A stretch of DNA of 64,000 bases from Aequorivita lipolytica (lineage in GTDB: Bacteria > Bacteroidota > Bacteroidia > Flavobacteriales > Flavobacteriaceae), in assembly GCF_007997135.1 (NCBI RefSeq), contig NZ_VORU01000003.1:248001-312000 (forward strand), read 5' to 3'. Of the stretch, positions 25,097 to 33,390 are shown one piece after another. Numbering within the stretch: the stretch's first letter is position 1; every line of letters begins with the position of its first letter. The notes under the pieces were generated by a model that had not been told where the DNA came from, searched no databases, and saw only the letters and a program-made list of their open reading frames with translations. The translations under genes and the position numbers were made by a program.

Positions 25097-26221
25097 TTAT
25101 GGGAAGAATATTTTCCCGGAAGTATGGTTCTTTGAAGCTCCAGTAACACTCGCCAAACAATTAATGGCATCGCGTAGTTTTAAAACACCCAACAGCCCAA
25201 AGATCAACGCTTCTTTGTATTCTACAATTTCTGGGAAAGGAATAATTACCTCAACCGAAGTAAGCTTTTTCAATCTTTCAATCAAAAACGAATTATATGC
25301 GCCGCCGCCCGTTATCAACACTGAAGAATTATCAGAAAACTGATTGGCAAGCTGCACCGCAATGTGCTCCGCAAATGTTCGCAATATATCTTCAGAAGAA
25401 ATTTCCGCAGCTTCCAAAAGAGGAAAGATAGTTGAGTTTACCCATTCTAAACCCAAGGATTTCGGCGGTTTTTCAGTATAAAAAGAAAGCGAGTTCAGTT
25501 TGGAAAGTAAATCTTCATTTACATTTCCCGAAGCGGCCAATTTTCCGTCTTCGTCAAAATCCTGCCCAAGCTTTTCGGCATATTTATTTAAAACAATATT
25601 TGCGGGACAAATATCAAAAGCAATCCGTTCACCGTTTTTTTCAAAAGAACAATTCGCGAAACCACCCAAATTCAAACAATAATCATATTCCGAAAAAAGC
25701 AACCTATCGCCAATTGGCACCAATGGCGCGCCTTGTCCGCCAAGCTCTACATCTTGTACCCTAAAATTGCAAACAACGGTACGCCCCAGCATTTTTGAAA
25801 TGCGCGGCAAATTGCCAATTTGATAGGTAAATCCTTTATCCGGTTGATGCAAGATTGTGTGGCCGTGGCTGCAAATGGCATCAACTTCAAGAATGTTGTA
25901 CTTTTTTATAAATTTTAAAATTTCTTCAGAAAGCTTTTCAGTGTATTTAAAATCGAGCCGTTCCAACTTTTCTTCGGAATAATTTATGGCTTCGCGCAGT
26001 TCGTTTTTCCAAAAGGAGGAATATGGAACAGTTTCGGCAGCGAGGATTTCAAAACTCCAATTGTTTCCTCCGGCTCCGCTCAGGGAACGGGGTCTGAGTC
26101 CATCGACTTCGCTCGTGATTAACTCCGCCGAAGACACTTCCAATCTTATTTCAGCCAAATCAATCCCATCCAGCGAAGTGCCGCTCATAACACCGATAAT
26201 ATGGTAATTGTTTTTTTCCAA
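25097..26221 (-). CDS. anmK: Anhydro-N-acetylmuramic acid kinase
   Basis: Phosphorylates and opens anhydroMurNAc in peptidoglycan recycling. The frame runs open to 26284, but that part overlaps a repeat; I chose TTG at 26221, which gives EKNNYHIIGVMSGTSLDGID (375 residues), the usual family start. The phosphate loop MSGTSLDGID and the LNLGGFANCS and LITGGGAYNSFL segments are diagnostic. Between residues about 27 and 49 the protein carries a stretch (SEVDGLRPRSLSGAGGNN) not expected in the family; its DNA resembles the TCGACTTCGCTCAG repeats elsewhere in the window. The frame is kept, so the enzyme may still work. It is divergent from the acyl-CoA dehydrogenase. Confidence 0.9.
   Translation of the reverse strand: MEKNNYHIIGVMSGTSLDGIDLAEIRLEVSSAELITSEVDGLRPRSLSGAGGNNWSFEILAAETVPYSSFWKNELREAINYSEEKLERLDFKYTEKLSEEILKFIKKYNILEVDAICSHGHTILHQPDKGFTYQIGNLPRISKMLGRTVVCNFRVQDVELGGQGAPLVPIGDRLLFSEYDYCLNLGGFANCSFEKNGERIAFDICPANIVLNKYAEKLGQDFDEDGKLAASGNVNEDLLSKLNSLSFYTEKPPKSLGLEWVNSTIFPLLEAAEISSEDILRTFAEHIAVQLANQFSDNSSVLITGGGAYNSFLIERLKKLTSVEVIIPFPEIVEYKEALIFGLLGVLKLRDAINCLASVTGASKNHTSGKIFFP
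26067..26118. repeat. Repeat-like insertion within anmK
   Basis: Two facing short words, CCGGCTCCGCTCAGG (about 26070-26084) and ATCGACTTCGCTCG (about 26101-26115), match the repeat unit of the array at 50265 with a few changes. They lie in frame inside the anmK coding sequence. Confidence 0.55.
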
Positions 26222-26277
26222 GATTTCCAAAAATGTTTGAAGTTTAAAGATAGTAATGAAGATTCGAAAAATCACAA

Positions 26278-26434
26278 AAAACAAATCCCAAATTCCAAAT
26301 AAATCTCAAAATTTCAAATCTCAAAATTCAAACGAAAAAGTGGTTCAACAATGTTTGGTTTTTTGCTTTTATTTTTTGGGATTTATTTGGAATTTGGTGC
26401 TTGGAATTTGGGATTTCTAAATTTTTGGAATTTG
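26278..26434. repeat. AAATTCCAAAT inverted repeat, copy B
   Basis: Long imperfect inverted repeat between divergent anmK and acyl-CoA dehydrogenase. The left arm has CAAATCCCAAATTCCAAATAA, the right arm GGGATTTATTTGGAATTTGG. The loop region contains a word near AACAATGTTTGGTTTTTTGC, also present in copy C, which shows the two share ancestry beyond the arms. Confidence 0.8.
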
Positions 26435-26453
26435 CTTTTTATAAGTACCTTTG
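26425..26453 (+). promoter_or_regulatory. Promoter of acyl-CoA dehydrogenase
   Basis: TTG (26425-26427), 18 bases, then TACCTTTG (26446-26453), close to the Bacteroidota consensus. The TTG lies in the end of repeat copy B. The start codon follows 40 bases after the -7 box. Confidence 0.6.
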
Positions 26454-26493
26454 CCATTCTTATTAATACACAATTCTTACTTATAAAAAGCCT

Positions 26494-27636
26494 ATGGATT
26501 TCAGTCTATCCGAAGAACAAATAATGATTCGCGACGCAGCTCGCGATTTTGCACGTACCGAATTGCTCCCGGGCGTTATAGAACGTGATAATCATCAAAA
26601 ATTTCCTACCGAACAGGTTAAAAAAATGGGCGAGCTCGGTTTTATGGGAATGATGGTTGATCCTAAATACGGCGGTGGCGGAATGGATACGCTGAGTTAT
26701 GTTCTGGTGATGGAAGAACTCAGCAAGATTGATGCTTCGTGCTCTGTAATTGTTTCGGTAAATAATTCCTTAGTTTGTTACGGCATACAAGCTTACGGCA
26801 ACGAAGATCAAAAACAGAAATACCTTACAAAATTGGCCACGGGCGAAAAGCTTGGCGCCTTTTGCTTGAGCGAACCAGAAGCTGGTAGCGATGCAACTTC
26901 GCAAACAACCACCGCGATTGATAAAGGCGACCATTACATTTTAAACGGCACCAAAAACTGGATTACCAACGGTGGAACTGCAGATTATTATTTGGTAATA
27001 GCACAAACCGATAGAGAAAAAAAACACAAGGGCATCAACGCTTTTATTGTTGAAAAAACTTGGGAAGGTTTCGAGATTGGCCCAAAAGAAGACAAACTTG
27101 GTATCCGCGGAAGTGATACGCATTCCCTAATATTTAATGACGTAAAAGTTCCGAAGGAAAACCGAATTGGTATAGACGGCTTTGGTTTTAAATTCGCAAT
27201 GAAAACTTTAGCTGGAGGCCGTATAGGTATTGCAGCCCAAGCATTGGGAATTGCAGCCGGAGCTTATGATTTGGCTCGTGAATATTCAAAAGTGCGAAAG
27301 GCTTTCGGTACAGAAATCTGCAACCATCAAGCCATCGCCTTTAAACTTGCAGATATGCACACAAGTATAGAAGCGGCGCGCCTTTTAGTAATGAAAGCAG
27401 CTTGGGACAAAGACAATGGCAACAACTACGATATGAGCGGCGCCATGGCAAAACTATACGCCAGCCAAGTAGCAATGGACGTTTCTGTGGAAGCAGTGCA
27501 GGTTCACGGCGGTAACGGTTACGTAAAAGAATATCACGTAGAACGCTTTATGCGCGATGCTAAAATAACACAGATTTACGAAGGAACTTCAGAAATACAG
27601 AAGATTGTAATTTCGAGGGGACTTTTAAAAGATTAG
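26494..27636 (+). CDS. Acyl-CoA dehydrogenase
   Basis: 380-residue FAD-dependent enzyme that desaturates acyl-CoA thioesters in fatty-acid or branched-chain amino-acid breakdown. Visible motifs: FCLSEPEAGSDA (FAD-binding signature), WITNGGTADYYLVIAQT, GGRIGIAAQALGIAAGAYDLA, VQVHGGNGY and IYEGTSEIQKIVISR, whose Glu is the catalytic base of short-chain and butyryl-type enzymes. Length and motif spacing suit the short/branched-chain class. It stands alone between a divergent anmK and its own terminator. Confidence 0.93.
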   Translation: MDFSLSEEQIMIRDAARDFARTELLPGVIERDNHQKFPTEQVKKMGELGFMGMMVDPKYGGGGMDTLSYVLVMEELSKIDASCSVIVSVNNSLVCYGIQAYGNEDQKQKYLTKLATGEKLGAFCLSEPEAGSDATSQTTTAIDKGDHYILNGTKNWITNGGTADYYLVIAQTDREKKHKGINAFIVEKTWEGFEIGPKEDKLGIRGSDTHSLIFNDVKVPKENRIGIDGFGFKFAMKTLAGGRIGIAAQALGIAAGAYDLAREYSKVRKAFGTEICNHQAIAFKLADMHTSIEAARLLVMKAAWDKDNGNNYDMSGAMAKLYASQVAMDVSVEAVQVHGGNGYVKEYHVERFMRDAKITQIYEGTSEIQKIVISRGLLKD

Positions 27637-27663
27637 TCAAAATTACATTCCTAATAATGAAAC

Positions 27664-27692
27664 CAAACCCTCGATATTACGAGGGTTTTTTT
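27664..27692 (+). terminator. Terminator after acyl-CoA dehydrogenase
   Basis: AACCCTCG (27666-27673) pairs with CGAGGGTT (27680-27687) around a six-base loop, followed by T residues. Confidence 0.85.
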
Positions 27693-27719
27693 AGTAAGAT
27701 TTTTTTAGTTGAAACAATT

Positions 27720-27848
27720 TAAGGATGGCTGAATGATTTTTTACTATTTCGAAAAGTTATTGTGAAATTCAATCCTCGAAATTTTCGTACTTCCAAATTT
27801 CAGAAGAAAGACCAATCAGAAGGTGGCTGAGTGATTTTTTACTTTTTG
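27720..27848. repeat. Short direct duplication between terminator and porin
   Basis: The words GGATGGCTGAATGATTTTTT (27723-27742) and AGGTGGCTGAGTGATTTTTT (27821-27840) are near-identical and about 98 bases apart. Nothing else is recognised in the 195 bases after the terminator. Confidence 0.5.
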
Positions 27849-27886
27849 CGAATAGCAAAAAATAAAAAATTGTATCGAAGCCCCGG

Positions 27887-29770
27887 CTATAAGAAGAAAT
27901 CCCAAACAAGCCCAAACCGCAATACAGCATCCCGATACGGATATCCAGGGGCAGCAAAATATTCATTCTTTCCGCTGAAGAGCGATGTGAAGTTTTCATA
28001 TATAAAGAAAATACGCGTCTGCCGTATTTTTGCATTAAAGAAAATATCTACTAAAGGAAACCCGCCCAGCTCCTGATCGTTCTGAACATAAAATTCAGCG
28101 AGTACCGGATCGTAGGCATTCATATTATATTTTGTGAAGTATTTAAAAGTAACACCCGTTTGCAAAAACAATGCGCGTTTAAACAAATGGTTTTCGAAAT
28201 AAAGGGTATTTCGGGTAATGAGCTGCGGCACGTTGAGAATATTTTCACCACTTAGAACCTGTTGGTACATCAAGGTATTTTCTAATCCAAAATTACCGTA
28301 CTTAAATTCCTTTTCAGCTTTAATTTTTAAATAATCAACCCTTTCCGAAGCCTGCAATGGTGACGGAGTGCTGTCGTTTTCTTTGATGCCGAAGTAAGTG
28401 TAATCATCAATTCCAGAATAACTTACCGAAGCACTTCCGAATTTTTTTGCATTAATTTCAAATTTGAGTTCTTGCGATTTTATGTTATTCAACTCATTTT
28501 TCCAATTGTAGTTTTGGTAGTCGCTTTGGTACAATAAAAAGTTGAAATTGGGAGCTACCGAGTGAAGTGTTATGGATGCCTTCGCATTATATTCTTGGTT
28601 TACATCATAAGAAGCTGCGCCTTGTATGTAGTTTCCATCAAAATCGCCAGCAATGTTTATCGCACCTTTTCCACTGAGTTTAAAGCCGCGGTATTCCTTT
28701 TCATAGGCTGCGCCAGCTTCAATTATATTTCCTTTAATTCGGTTGGGGATGCGCTGATTGTCTAAAATTAAAACAGAATTATACCCATAATTAAAATCAT
28801 TGTAACCCGCCCAAGCCGAAATTTTCCCAATAAGCGAATTATCAAAATCTGCATACGCTTTTACGTTAAAATCTTCAAGTTTCGTTTTTGTGAACAAATT
28901 TGCAGTTTCATATGATGGTCCGAAAGCTGCAAAGGGCGTTCCTTGGTTGTACTGAAAAAACTTATCCTCATAGCTCAGCACATTCCCGATGGTCAAAACA
29001 GAATATCCCGTGCTATCGCGCTGGCTGATCAATTCATAATAATGATCGCCGTAGTAACGGAGACCCTCCAATTTATTTTCAGCATTTTCAAAATTCACGT
29101 CCAACCTTCCACGATCGCGAAATTCAGGATCATTATTTATAAAAAGTTGAAGTGAATTAGGCGTCAGCCCACCATTTTCTTCATTTAGAATATCTTGGGC
29201 GGCTAAGTGCACTCGGGCAAAATAGCGCTTGCTTTTTGTATGATAATTGGCGGTAAAAAGAAAATTGCCCGTACTAGTTAAAATATGTTGGTATTTCCCC
29301 AGGGAACGAACACCCTTATAGCCTATTGAAAAATTAAACTGTGGCGAAGTATTAACCGTAAAAAATGCATCCAGTTGCTGCCCTTGCGCATAAGCCGTTT
29401 TAAAATAAAGTTCCGTGAATGGCGTGGGTACGTTGTAATAATTTACATCTTCAATTTCTTTATAGTTGAAGTGATGGGACTGCGCTACAAAAAGTGGTTT
29501 TAAATTCAATCTGTCAAAAGAATACCCCAACGAATTATAAGTCTGCCCCACATTTGAAAACTGAAGCAGTTCAAAATTATCCTTTCTTAGATAGTTAAAC
29601 TTATACTTTTTCGCAATGGAAAGCGTGGTATCTACAAAAGTAGTGTCGCGATCAGCCGAAATAATTTTGTAGTAATCAACAGGTGGTTTGTCTTTCTTTA
29701 CATTTGGAGTTTGCGAAAACACAGTTGCCGAGGCAAACATAACAATAAGTAGCAAAAGTGTTTTTTTCAT
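27887..29770 (-). CDS. Putative porin, outer-membrane beta-barrel
   Basis: 627-residue outer-membrane protein of the Bacteroidota putative-porin family. The frame continues upstream to 29869 through repeat sequence; the ATG at 29770 is chosen because it gives a clean signal peptide (MKKTLLLLIVMFASATVFSQ). The body is rich in aromatic, alternating segments typical of beta strands and ends in an aromatic strand (RDAVLRFGLVWDFFL), as outer-membrane proteins need for insertion. No TonB-box or plug domain was seen. What passes through it is unknown. It is divergent from rnhB, with a repeat element between. Confidence 0.8.
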   Translation of the reverse strand: MKKTLLLLIVMFASATVFSQTPNVKKDKPPVDYYKIISADRDTTFVDTTLSIAKKYKFNYLRKDNFELLQFSNVGQTYNSLGYSFDRLNLKPLFVAQSHHFNYKEIEDVNYYNVPTPFTELYFKTAYAQGQQLDAFFTVNTSPQFNFSIGYKGVRSLGKYQHILTSTGNFLFTANYHTKSKRYFARVHLAAQDILNEENGGLTPNSLQLFINNDPEFRDRGRLDVNFENAENKLEGLRYYGDHYYELISQRDSTGYSVLTIGNVLSYEDKFFQYNQGTPFAAFGPSYETANLFTKTKLEDFNVKAYADFDNSLIGKISAWAGYNDFNYGYNSVLILDNQRIPNRIKGNIIEAGAAYEKEYRGFKLSGKGAINIAGDFDGNYIQGAASYDVNQEYNAKASITLHSVAPNFNFLLYQSDYQNYNWKNELNNIKSQELKFEINAKKFGSASVSYSGIDDYTYFGIKENDSTPSPLQASERVDYLKIKAEKEFKYGNFGLENTLMYQQVLSGENILNVPQLITRNTLYFENHLFKRALFLQTGVTFKYFTKYNMNAYDPVLAEFYVQNDQELGGFPLVDIFFNAKIRQTRIFFIYENFTSLFSGKNEYFAAPGYPYRDAVLRFGLVWDFFL

Positions 29771-29821
29771 CCTCGGGAAACTTTCGGGCAAAGGTAATTT
29801 TTTTTGGGTTAATAGGAATGG

Positions 29822-30003
29822 AGAGAAATTCCAAATCTTAAACACTAAATTCCAAATAACAAGCACCAAATTCCAAATAAGAAAACAAAAATTTAAATCT
29901 TAAAATTCAAACAAAAAAAGGGGTTAGACAATATTTGGTTTTTTACTTTTTGTTTTTTGTCATTTATTTGGAATTTGCTTTTTTGGAATTTGGGATTTAA
30001 ACA
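29822..30003. repeat. AAATTCCAAAT inverted repeat, copy C
   Basis: Imperfect inverted repeat between divergent porin and rnhB: left arm with AGCACCAAATTCCAAATAAG, right arm with CATTTATTTGGAATTTGC. Its middle (GACAATATTTGGTTTTTTAC) is nearly the same as that of copy B. Confidence 0.8.
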
Positions 30004-30056
30004 TTTGGTGCTTAATTCAATAATAGTTCTTCAGTTTTGTAATTTGCATCTTTATT

Positions 30057-30632
30057 ATGTTGAAACTAAAAATAAATCCCCATCTCCTTGAATGTGGCAC
30101 AGATGAAGCCGGTCGTGGCTGTCTGGCCGGTCCAGTTACCGCTGCTGCGGTAATTCTTCCCTATAATTTTAAGCATCCATTTTTGAATGATAGCAAACAA
30201 CTCTCTGAAAAAAAACGATTGGAACTTAAAGCTATTATTGAGCGGGAAGCGATATGCTTTAAAGTTGTTCACGTAATGATGGACGAAATTGACAAGATAA
30301 ACATTCTGAACGCTTCAATTTTGGGAATGCACCGCGCAATAGAAGGCCTTTCCTGTGCTCCAGAATTCATTGCCATTGACGGTAACCGTTTTAAGCCTTT
30401 TGGAAAAATCCCTTTTGAATGTGTAGTTAAAGGCGATGGAAAATTTCTGCATATTGCCGCAGCATCCATTTTGGCAAAAACCTATCGCGACGAATATATG
30501 ACGGCGCTTCACTATGATTTTCCGAATTACAATTGGAAACAGAACAAAGGCTACCCCACAAAAGAACATCGGGAAGCCATCCGCAATCACGGAGCGACTA
30601 GTTTTCATAGGAAAAGTTTTAAGCTTCTCTAA
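30057..30632 (+). CDS. rnhB: Ribonuclease HII
   Basis: 191-residue endonuclease that cuts RNA in RNA-DNA hybrids and removes misincorporated ribonucleotides. The catalytic DEDD residues are visible: D16 and E17 in [15 protein letters not shown]108 in IAIDGNRF, and D127 in [19 protein letters not shown]. Length is typical. It stands alone on the plus strand; downstream are four tandem copies of ATGATTAG near 30637-30670, then the large lipoprotein gene. Confidence 0.96.
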   Translation: MLKLKINPHLLECGTDEAGRGCLAGPVTAAAVILPYNFKHPFLNDSKQLSEKKRLELKAIIEREAICFKVVHVMMDEIDKINILNASILGMHRAIEGLSCAPEFIAIDGNRFKPFGKIPFECVVKGDGKFLHIAAASILAKTYRDEYMTALHYDFPNYNWKQNKGYPTKEHREAIRNHGATSFHRKSFKLL

Positions 30633-30636
30633 TTAT

Positions 30637-30670
30637 ATGATTAGATGATTAGATGATTAGATGATTAGAA
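30637..30670. repeat. Short tandem ATGATTAGAT repeat
   Basis: A 10-base word (ATGATTAGAT) is repeated about three and a half times directly after rnhB. The following 170 bases before the lipoprotein gene show no gene. Confidence 0.6.
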
Positions 30671-30847
30671 AAAATATGAACCGTTTTTGACTATTTCCAT
30701 ATTTTTAATTCGGCTTTTTTATCGAAATATCCAAAAGATCAAAAAATCCAACAATCTAACAATCCAAAATACTACTTGTTGAAAACCCGTCAATAAACTA
30801 TTTCAATTATACACTAAACCATCACTTTTCCTTGTTATTTTTGTGTT

Positions 30848-33304
30848 ATGGGAAAATTTCAAGGGAAACTATTTGCACTTTTATTTTACGTCCCAATGCT
30901 TTTGGGAATTTTTGGAAGTTGTGACAAAACACCGCCAAAAACAGGTACTTTAATGGATTTTGTTCCCGAGAACACTTCTGTAGTTTTCAAGATTTCAAAT
31001 TTTGAAAATTTGCAGGCAGATATTGAAAACAATTCACTGCTTTCAAAGTTTGGAAAAACAGCTCCTTATTTGTTTTTTTCGGAAAATGCGGTGTTGTTAA
31101 AAAACCTGCATCCCACCACACAGAGCCTTTTCTGCATAAATAAAGTGAATGATTCTGTTTCGGCATATACTTTTATTTCGAAACAAACGAAGAATCTTTT
31201 TCAGCCAGATTCGCTTAAAAACAAAACCATCGAAACCCTGAAATTGGACGATCAATCGTTCCAACGAATCACGATCGACAAACAAATAGCGTATTCAGCA
31301 ATCATAGACAGCGTGTTTGTTGTTTCTTCTTCCCAGCAAATTTTGCTGGATATTTTAAAAGGAAAAACCGAACGTGATGACACGTTCAAAAAAGTTTTCA
31401 ACCTGCCATCTTCCAATAAATTCACAGCTTTAATCCGCGGAAATAAAGTTGCACTCAATGATTCCACAAAGGTAGCCTTCACTTCTTGGAGCGCACTGGA
31501 TGTTACAATCACGCCCGAATCCTTGACTGCAACGGGAATCACGCTGGCAACCGATAGCATTCCGCAATTACTGAATGTTTTTGAAGACCAAATACCGCAA
31601 CAGAATGATGTATCTGCTTTGGTGCCGACGGATGCTTTGGGGGCTGTGAGTTTTACGTTTAACGATGCCGAAAAATTTCAAAAAAATCTTCGGAATTTCC
31701 GTGGAGAAAAAGATGCTGTGCAAACCACAGGAATTTTTGGATCAGTAAGTGAAGTTGGGACAATTCAGTTTAAAAACGAAACCGCTATTTTCATAAAAAG
31801 CATTGATGCAGCTTTAACGAATGATGCTTTAGCGCGATATGTTTCCGCGAAAAGTGAATTTCGGGAGATTGAAATCAGCAGTTTTAGCGAGCCCGAGTTG
31901 TTCCAAAAAACGTTTTCGCCTTTTATAAATTCAACAAAGGCAAATTATGTTTTTCAAATTGAAAATTTCTTTGTTTTTACGGAAAGTGAAATCACCGCAC
32001 AGCAAATAATCAGTGATTTTCAAAACAACAACACTCTGAAAAACACTTCCTATTTTGAAAACACCGCAACAGATTTAAGTACGGCTTCTTCGTTATTGAT
32101 CTTTAAAATGAAAGGTGAATTTTCCGAAACAATTTCAGGATTTTTTAATGCTGAAAGCAGCGATAATATTAAAAACATTTCTTTTGATGAATTTCCGCTG
32201 GCCGTGCTCCAATTTAGTTTCGACCGAAATTTTGCACACGTAACGCTGAGCTGCAAAGAAGCTGGCGCGACCGCAAAGAGTGTTTCGGGGACTGTTTCTG
32301 AAAAATTCAATTTAAAACTTGAAAATGCAGTTTTGGGCATTCCACAGATTTTCAGCAACCAAAATAATGGCAGCAATGTGGTAGTGCAGGATATTGCCAA
32401 CAAACTTTATTTTATTTCGGAAAGCGGAAAAATTCTTTGGTCCAAAAACCTCGGTTCACCTATTTTAGGAACTGTTGAAGCGGCAACTATTTCGGGAAAC
32501 AAAAACTTTGCGTTTGCTACCAAAGATGCATTCTATATTTTGGACAGAAACGGGAAGGAAGCAAAAGGATTTCCCATAAAATTTAAGGATAAAGTAACAC
32601 AGCCACTTTCGGTATTCGATTATGACAACAACGGCAATTACCGTTTTATAATCGTGCAGGGCAAAGACGTGCTGATGTATGACAAAAACGGAAAAACGGT
32701 AAAAGGTTTCGGTTTTGAAAAAGCGAAAAGCAACATCGCTCAATCTCCAATCCACATTCGGATGGGCAGCAAAGATTATATCGTTATTGCAGAAGAAAGC
32801 GGAAAACTAAACATTTTGAGTCGTGTTGGAAAACCGCGGGTTTCAATTTCAAAAAACTTCAATTTTTCTGAAATTCCTATTGCTGAGGAAGACAATACTT
32901 TTGTTGTAATTACGAAGGAAAATACTAAGGAACGCATTTCGCAGGACGGCAAAATTTCTTCTCAAAAACTGGATGTGGGCAGCAATTATTGGTTCGCCAT
33001 AAACGGCAATGTTAAAGTAACGCTGGACGATAACCTGCTTCGCATAAACGGAAAATTGGCAGAGCTGCCGCTAGGTGTTTATACAAACCCACAACTCTTC
33101 AATGTGCGTAGAAATAATTTTGTCACCATTACAGAAACACAGGAAAAAAAGGTCTATGTTTTTGACCAAAACGGAAACGTTTTGAATGGTTTTCCGGTTT
33201 ATGGAACCGCTGCTGCATCTATTGATAGCGGAAGCGGTAAAAACAATATGATTATTGCAACCAAAGGAGACGCAAACAATTTAATTCTCTATTCAAGCAA
33301 TTAA
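30848..33304 (+). CDS. Large lipoprotein with DUF3352-like N-terminus and propeller-like C-terminus
   Basis: 818-residue predicted lipoprotein; the lipobox is GIFGSC with Cys25. The N-terminal half (LMDFVPENTSVVFKISNFEN, SLLSKFGK) has the layout of DUF3352-type proteins, which begin with a Pro-rich start and an LIxxxN-like segment; this match is from memory and is moderate. The C-terminal third carries repeated FG-GAP/PQQ-like words (LDRNGKEAKGFPIKF, YDKNGKTVKGFGFEK, FDQNGNVLNGFPVYG), so a beta-propeller is likely. Function is unknown. A TATTTTTG box (30836-30843) sits only 4 bases before the ATG, so the transcript may have almost no leader or another promoter may be used. Confidence 0.6.
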   Translation: MGKFQGKLFALLFYVPMLLGIFGSCDKTPPKTGTLMDFVPENTSVVFKISNFENLQADIENNSLLSKFGKTAPYLFFSENAVLLKNLHPTTQSLFCINKVNDSVSAYTFISKQTKNLFQPDSLKNKTIETLKLDDQSFQRITIDKQIAYSAIIDSVFVVSSSQQILLDILKGKTERDDTFKKVFNLPSSNKFTALIRGNKVALNDSTKVAFTSWSALDVTITPESLTATGITLATDSIPQLLNVFEDQIPQQNDVSALVPTDALGAVSFTFNDAEKFQKNLRNFRGEKDAVQTTGIFGSVSEVGTIQFKNETAIFIKSIDAALTNDALARYVSAKSEFREIEISSFSEPELFQKTFSPFINSTKANYVFQIENFFVFTESEITAQQIISDFQNNNTLKNTSYFENTATDLSTASSLLIFKMKGEFSETISGFFNAESSDNIKNISFDEFPLAVLQFSFDRNFAHVTLSCKEAGATAKSVSGTVSEKFNLKLENAVLGIPQIFSNQNNGSNVVVQDIANKLYFISESGKILWSKNLGSPILGTVEAATISGNKNFAFATKDAFYILDRNGKEAKGFPIKFKDKVTQPLSVFDYDNNGNYRFIIVQGKDVLMYDKNGKTVKGFGFEKAKSNIAQSPIHIRMGSKDYIVIAEESGKLNILSRVGKPRVSISKNFNFSEIPIAEEDNTFVVITKENTKERISQDGKISSQKLDVGSNYWFAINGNVKVTLDDNLLRINGKLAELPLGVYTNPQLFNVRRNNFVTITETQEKKVYVFDQNGNVLNGFPVYGTAAASIDSGSGKNNMIIATKGDANNLILYSSN

Positions 33305-33390
33305 TATCTAATTGCTTATGGGTTAAAAAAGTCGAGGGGTTAAAATATTTTTAACTAACTTTAAATCGCAAACCAACTTTTTAAAACCCT

